Assembly: GCF_002312815.1 (NCBI RefSeq)
Contig: NZ_NKQJ01000006.1
Location: 186,001 to 250,000, forward strand
Direction of reading: 5' to 3'
Source of the DNA: Agaribacterium haliotis
Lineage (GTDB): Bacteria > Pseudomonadota > Gammaproteobacteria > Pseudomonadales > Cellvibrionaceae
Length of the DNA: 64,000 nucleotides
Below are positions 61,037 through 64,000 of the stretch, piece by piece (position 1 is the stretch's first letter; each line of letters starts with the position of its first letter). Position numbers and translations under genes: made by a program. The notes below the pieces were generated by a model. It saw only the letters and a list, made by a program, of their open reading frames with translations, was not told the DNA's origin and searched no databases.

Positions 61037-62518
61037 ATGACTGGTAAAAATGCACTGCAACAACAGCCTCAACAACAACTTCAACAACAACGTCAAAAAC
61101 AGAAGCAACATCTATTTTTAAACGGATCTATCGGCAAGGCGCTCTACAGCTTAGCCCTGCCAATTATTGCCGCGAATATTCTGCAATCGTGCTATCAGTT
61201 TACCGATGCTTTCTGGGTTGGCCGCTTGGGCTCATCGGCTGTGGCAGCGGTATCTGTTAGCACACCGGTTACTTTTTTATTAATTGCGATAGGCTCCGGC
61301 CTGGCGATGGCCGGCACAACTTTAACCTCACAATATATGGGCGCGGGCCAAGGCGACAAAATCAATCAAGTAGCCGGGCAAACCCTGTTAATGGTGCTTG
61401 CTTTATCTATTGTATTAGCCGCGCTCGGTTGCTTACTCGCGCCACATATATTAACGCTGATGGGTGTGGATGCCGATGTTTACAAAGATGCAATTAAATT
61501 TATGCGTGTATCGTTTATTGGCGTGGTCTTTGTTTTCAGCTTTTCAATGTTTCAATCGCTAATGCGCGGCGTCGGCCATACTACGGTGCCGCTGCTGATT
61601 GTCTTATTTACCGTGGTGCTTAACCTTATTCTCGACCCATTGTTTATTTTTGGTTACGGGCCTATCCCAGCCTACGGCGTTGAGGGCGCTGCTTTGGCGA
61701 CTATTGCCACACAAAGCCTGGCCGCTGTTGCCGGCATTGTTGTTATGTTGCAGGGCAAATACGGTATACGCCTGCGCCTAAAACACTTAGTGCCGCAGCC
61801 GCAATATATGAAAAAAGCAGTACTGTTGGGGTTACCCGGCTCACTTGAATTATCAACTCGCAGCCTGGGTTTGATGCTGATGTCATTTCTGGTGGCAAGC
61901 ATGGGCACGATGACCATTGCCGCCTACGGCATCGGCGCCAATATTATTCAATTGGTTATGATTCCAGCGATGGGCCTGTCTATGGCCGTATCAACTTTGG
62001 CGGGCCAGAATATAGGCGCAGGCAAGCTGCGCCGCGCCGAACAAATTACCCAGCTGGCCACACTGTACGGTTTTTTAATGCTCACAGCTGTAGGAATTAT
62101 TGCCTACATCTTTGCAGAAAAAATCCTTTGGTTTTTTGTTCCCAACGAAAGTGAAGTCATTGAGCAGGGCGCGCATTTTATCCGGGTCATGGCGCTGTCG
62201 TGGGGTGGCATCGGTATTCAGCTGTGTATACTCGCGGCATTCCGAGCCTCTGGCAATATGGTCAATGCAATGGTGTTGGCCATGGTATCGCTGTGGCTGC
62301 TGCGCTTTCCTTTAGCCTATGTATTATCCAAACACACAAACCTGGGTGAAGAAGGCCTGTGGTGGTCCTTCCCGGTTTCAAACATTATCACTGCAATTAT
62401 CGCCCTTGCCTGGTTTGCACAAGGTAGCTGGAAACACACCGTGTTGATTGATGAGCAACAGCAGCAGAGCATGAAAACCACCGACGAAATCCTCTGTGAA
62501 GAAGGTTATCGACACTAA
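61037..62518 (+). CDS. MATE-family efflux transporter with Gln-rich N-terminus
   Basis: 493 residues. About twelve membrane helices with MATE features: LALPIIAANILQSCYQFTDAFWVGRLG, LTSQYMGAGQGDKINQ, VLNLILDPLFIFGYGPIPAYGVEGAALAT and STLAGQNIGAGKLRRAEQ. The first 25 residues are an unusual Gln-rich stretch (QQQPQQQLQQQRQKQKQ) before the usual family start at LFLNGSIGKALYSLA. The ribosome-binding site is weak. A small stem (60985-61000) lies in the leader. The substrate is unknown. It is followed by folX after 55 bp but with a separate AAGGAG site. Confidence 0.9.
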   Translation: MTGKNALQQQPQQQLQQQRQKQKQHLFLNGSIGKALYSLALPIIAANILQSCYQFTDAFWVGRLGSSAVAAVSVSTPVTFLLIAIGSGLAMAGTTLTSQYMGAGQGDKINQVAGQTLLMVLALSIVLAALGCLLAPHILTLMGVDADVYKDAIKFMRVSFIGVVFVFSFSMFQSLMRGVGHTTVPLLIVLFTVVLNLILDPLFIFGYGPIPAYGVEGAALATIATQSLAAVAGIVVMLQGKYGIRLRLKHLVPQPQYMKKAVLLGLPGSLELSTRSLGLMLMSFLVASMGTMTIAAYGIGANIIQLVMIPAMGLSMAVSTLAGQNIGAGKLRRAEQITQLATLYGFLMLTAVGIIAYIFAEKILWFFVPNESEVIEQGAHFIRVMALSWGGIGIQLCILAAFRASGNMVNAMVLAMVSLWLLRFPLAYVLSKHTNLGEEGLWWSFPVSNIITAIIALAWFAQGSWKHTVLIDEQQQQSMKTTDEILCEEGYRH

Positions 62519-62573
62519 CCAAATCATCTACTTTCCCTTGGGCCGCGTATAAGCAGCAGCCCAAGGAGATTCT

Positions 62574-62936
62574 ATGCCTCTTTCAAACGCCATCATTGAG
62601 ATTAAACAGCTGCGTCTTCGCACCTTTATCGGTTTCAACCAAGAAGAGCGAAACAAACAGCAGGATGTTGTTATCAATATTGAAATTCACTACCCGGTGA
62701 ATGCGCAGATATTTGAAGACAAAGTCGAAGCGGCTCTGAACTACAAGACCATCTGTAAAAATGTAATCGAACATGTCGAAAACGGTAAATTTTTATTGCT
62801 CGAAAGGCTCGTCGCTGACGTACTTAAAATTTGCCGGCAAGACAGCAGCGTCAGTTATGCCCGGGTCAGTATCGACAAACCCCACGCCCTGCGCTTTTCC
62901 GACTCGGTCAGCTTAACCCTGGAACACCGCAGCTGA
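62574..62936 (+). CDS. folX: Dihydroneopterin triphosphate 2'-epimerase FolX
   Basis: 120 residues, as in E. coli FolX. It epimerises dihydroneopterin triphosphate to dihydromonapterin triphosphate. [32 protein letters not shown] and the LEHRS end match FolX, and [28 protein letters not shown] is the conserved middle. FolB aldolases are related, but the RLRTFIG and ALNYKT...HVEN features favour FolX. AAGGAG precedes it. First gene of folX-folE-folM. Confidence 0.92.
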   Translation: MPLSNAIIEIKQLRLRTFIGFNQEERNKQQDVVINIEIHYPVNAQIFEDKVEAALNYKTICKNVIEHVENGKFLLLERLVADVLKICRQDSSVSYARVSIDKPHALRFSDSVSLTLEHRS

Positions 62937-62959
62937 GTTATTCAGCAAGGAGCCCATTT

Positions 62960-63670
62960 ATGTCATTTGAAACCACAGTCAGTGAAACCAAAGCCAGTCA
63001 AGTCATACACGAACACGCCCTGATGGTTCGCCAGGCGCTAGCAGAGCACGGCTTAGAAACACCAATGCAAAGCCAGGTATACAGCGAGAATGAGCAACAA
63101 CTTAACTTAAGCCATCAACAAAAGTATCAGCGCATTAAAGCTATGATGAGCGAAGTTTTAGTTACTCTGGGCCTGGATCTTAAAGACGACAGCCTTGCAC
63201 AAACGCCGCACCGTATCGCCAAGATGTATGTTGATGAGATTTTCTCAGGTCTTGATTACGCAAACTTCCCCAAGCTGTCTCTTATCGAGAATAAAATGGG
63301 CGCGGATGAGATGGTAAAAGTCAGAAATATTAATCTAACCAGCACCTGTGAACACCATTTTGTTGTTATCGACGGCACAGCCAAGGTTGCCTACATTCCA
63401 GAACAGCGCATTATTGGCCTGTCAAAGATCAACCGTATTGTCGATTTTTTTGCACAGCGACCTCAGGTGCAAGAGCGCCTGACCAGACAAATATTAGTTG
63501 CCTTGCAAACCCTGCTCGGCACCGAAAACGTCGCCGTGAGCATCGACGCCAAACACTACTGCGTAAAAGCCAGGGGTGTGCGGGACAGCAGCTCACAAAC
63601 CAGTACGACTGCTTTAGGCGGCTGCTTTAAAGATAATATTCACACCCGCGCAGAGTTTTTAAGCCCGTGA
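62960..63670 (+). CDS. folE: GTP cyclohydrolase I
   Basis: 236 residues from the ATG at 62960 with AAGGAG upstream; the open frame extends further 5' but overlaps folX. It converts GTP to dihydroneopterin triphosphate. Zinc and active-site motifs are intact: [22 protein letters not shown] (Cys and His ligands), [23 protein letters not shown] and [18 protein letters not shown]. The first 45 residues are a longer N-terminal extension than in E. coli FolE. It overlaps the next gene by GTGA, so the three genes form one operon supplying monapterin. Confidence 0.95.
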   Translation: MSFETTVSETKASQVIHEHALMVRQALAEHGLETPMQSQVYSENEQQLNLSHQQKYQRIKAMMSEVLVTLGLDLKDDSLAQTPHRIAKMYVDEIFSGLDYANFPKLSLIENKMGADEMVKVRNINLTSTCEHHFVVIDGTAKVAYIPEQRIIGLSKINRIVDFFAQRPQVQERLTRQILVALQTLLGTENVAVSIDAKHYCVKARGVRDSSSQTSTTALGGCFKDNIHTRAEFLSP

Positions 63671-64000
63671 ACAAACACAGCAGCATTGTTATCAGTGGCG
63701 TGGGTCAGCGCCTGGGGTTTTTTCTCGCTCGAGCCTTTTTAAACGAGGGTTACCACGTTATTGGCACGTATCGAAAACAGCGAGATGAACTAAAACAATT
63801 AAGCTGCCTCGGCGCGGAACTGTACTGCTGCGACTTTTATATCGGCGATCAAGTCGACGGTTTTATTAGCGCTGTACAAAAACAGCATCAACAACTTCGC
63901 GCCATTATTCACAATGCTTCAGAGTGGTTAGATGACAGGCAGCCCTGGTTTGAAGTTATGGATAAAATGATGAAAGTGCACGTCAGTAGCCCTTTTCAAA
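63667..64000 (+). CDS. folM: Dihydromonapterin reductase FolM (5' part only)
   Basis: About 111 residues are in the window; the gene runs past its end. It begins at a GTG that overlaps the folE stop codon (GTGA). The N-terminus [35 protein letters not shown] is a short-chain reductase Rossmann motif with Arg in place of the middle Gly (G-x-x-x-R-x-G), a hallmark of FolM/PTR1-type pteridine reductases. IIHNASEWL corresponds to the SDR NNAG motif. It should reduce dihydromonapterin to tetrahydromonapterin. Confidence 0.88.
   Translation, partial: MNKHSSIVISGVGQRLGFFLARAFLNEGYHVIGTYRKQRDELKQLSCLGAELYCCDFYIGDQVDGFISAVQKQHQQLRAIIHNASEWLDDRQPWFEVMDKMMKVHVSSPFQ

Overview
The window reads as chromosome from a marine, polysaccharide-degrading gammaproteobacterium, most likely of the Cellvibrionales (Saccharophagus/Teredinibacter-like). 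The evidence is the divergent fur/bamE pair, the grpE-dnaK-dnaJ-dapB block, a folX-folE-folM operon of the kind known in Pseudomonas, Pro/Ser/Thr-rich linkers in a secreted Cip1-like carbohydrate protein, an exported arylsulfatase, and many lipoproteins of the DUF3313/DUF4136 type. No rRNA, tRNA, CRISPR array, IS transposase, prophage or replication origin was seen.

Layout. 0-10.7 kb: a 3'-truncated zinc dehydrogenase; an exported triple OB-fold protein followed by a CpdB-type nucleotidase (extracellular nucleic acid and nucleotide scavenging); a GlsB/YeaQ membrane protein; then a minus-strand sugar operon (PfkB kinase, L-fucose-isomerase-like enzyme, class II aldolase) divergent from an AraC regulator. 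The operon and the distant dehydrogenase share a 17-bp identical upstream sequence plus a palindrome, which suggests one regulon. 10.8-12.9 kb: two tandem solitary periplasmic-binding-fold proteins. 12.9-18.5 kb: grpE-dnaK-dnaJ-dapB on the minus strand with a sigma-32-type promoter; every gap in it holds copies of a structured repeat. 18.8-31.9 kb: recN with LexA boxes, short-chain dehydrogenase, HAD phosphatase, solute-binding protein, srkA, RhlE-like helicase, DUF3313 lipoprotein, Bax-like protein, fur, bamE, a MATE pump and a DUF6445 protein. 32-38.6 kb: an operon of RND pump, adaptor and four small envelope proteins. 39-45.5 kb: arylsulfatase, DUF3313 lipoprotein, a 14-residue-repeat membrane protein, DinB, NdpA. 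45.9-51.5 kb: Ca2+-type P-ATPase, DeoR regulator, glmS. 51.7-58 kb: an accessory-looking stretch (GNAT, GST, YjbR, NAD-binding protein, Rap1a/Tai-like protein, parDE, a lyase remnant, a Cip1-like lipoprotein). 58.4-64 kb: an SOS1-like Na+/H+ antiporter with a cyclic-nucleotide-binding-type domain, a second MATE protein, and folX-folE-folM for tetrahydromonapterin.

The most unusual feature is a family of six intergenic elements of about 100 bp (13.76, 14.01, 15.42, 17.68, 17.83 and 45.70 kb). Each has a long outer stem whose sequence is private to that copy. The stem encloses a core that is exactly 52 nt in five copies and nearly so in the sixth. The core holds two small hairpins with GGA loops and covarying stems, resembling CsrA/RsmA binding hairpins. 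Differences between stem arms fall mostly as G-U pairs when read in core orientation, which argues for folding as RNA or single-stranded DNA.
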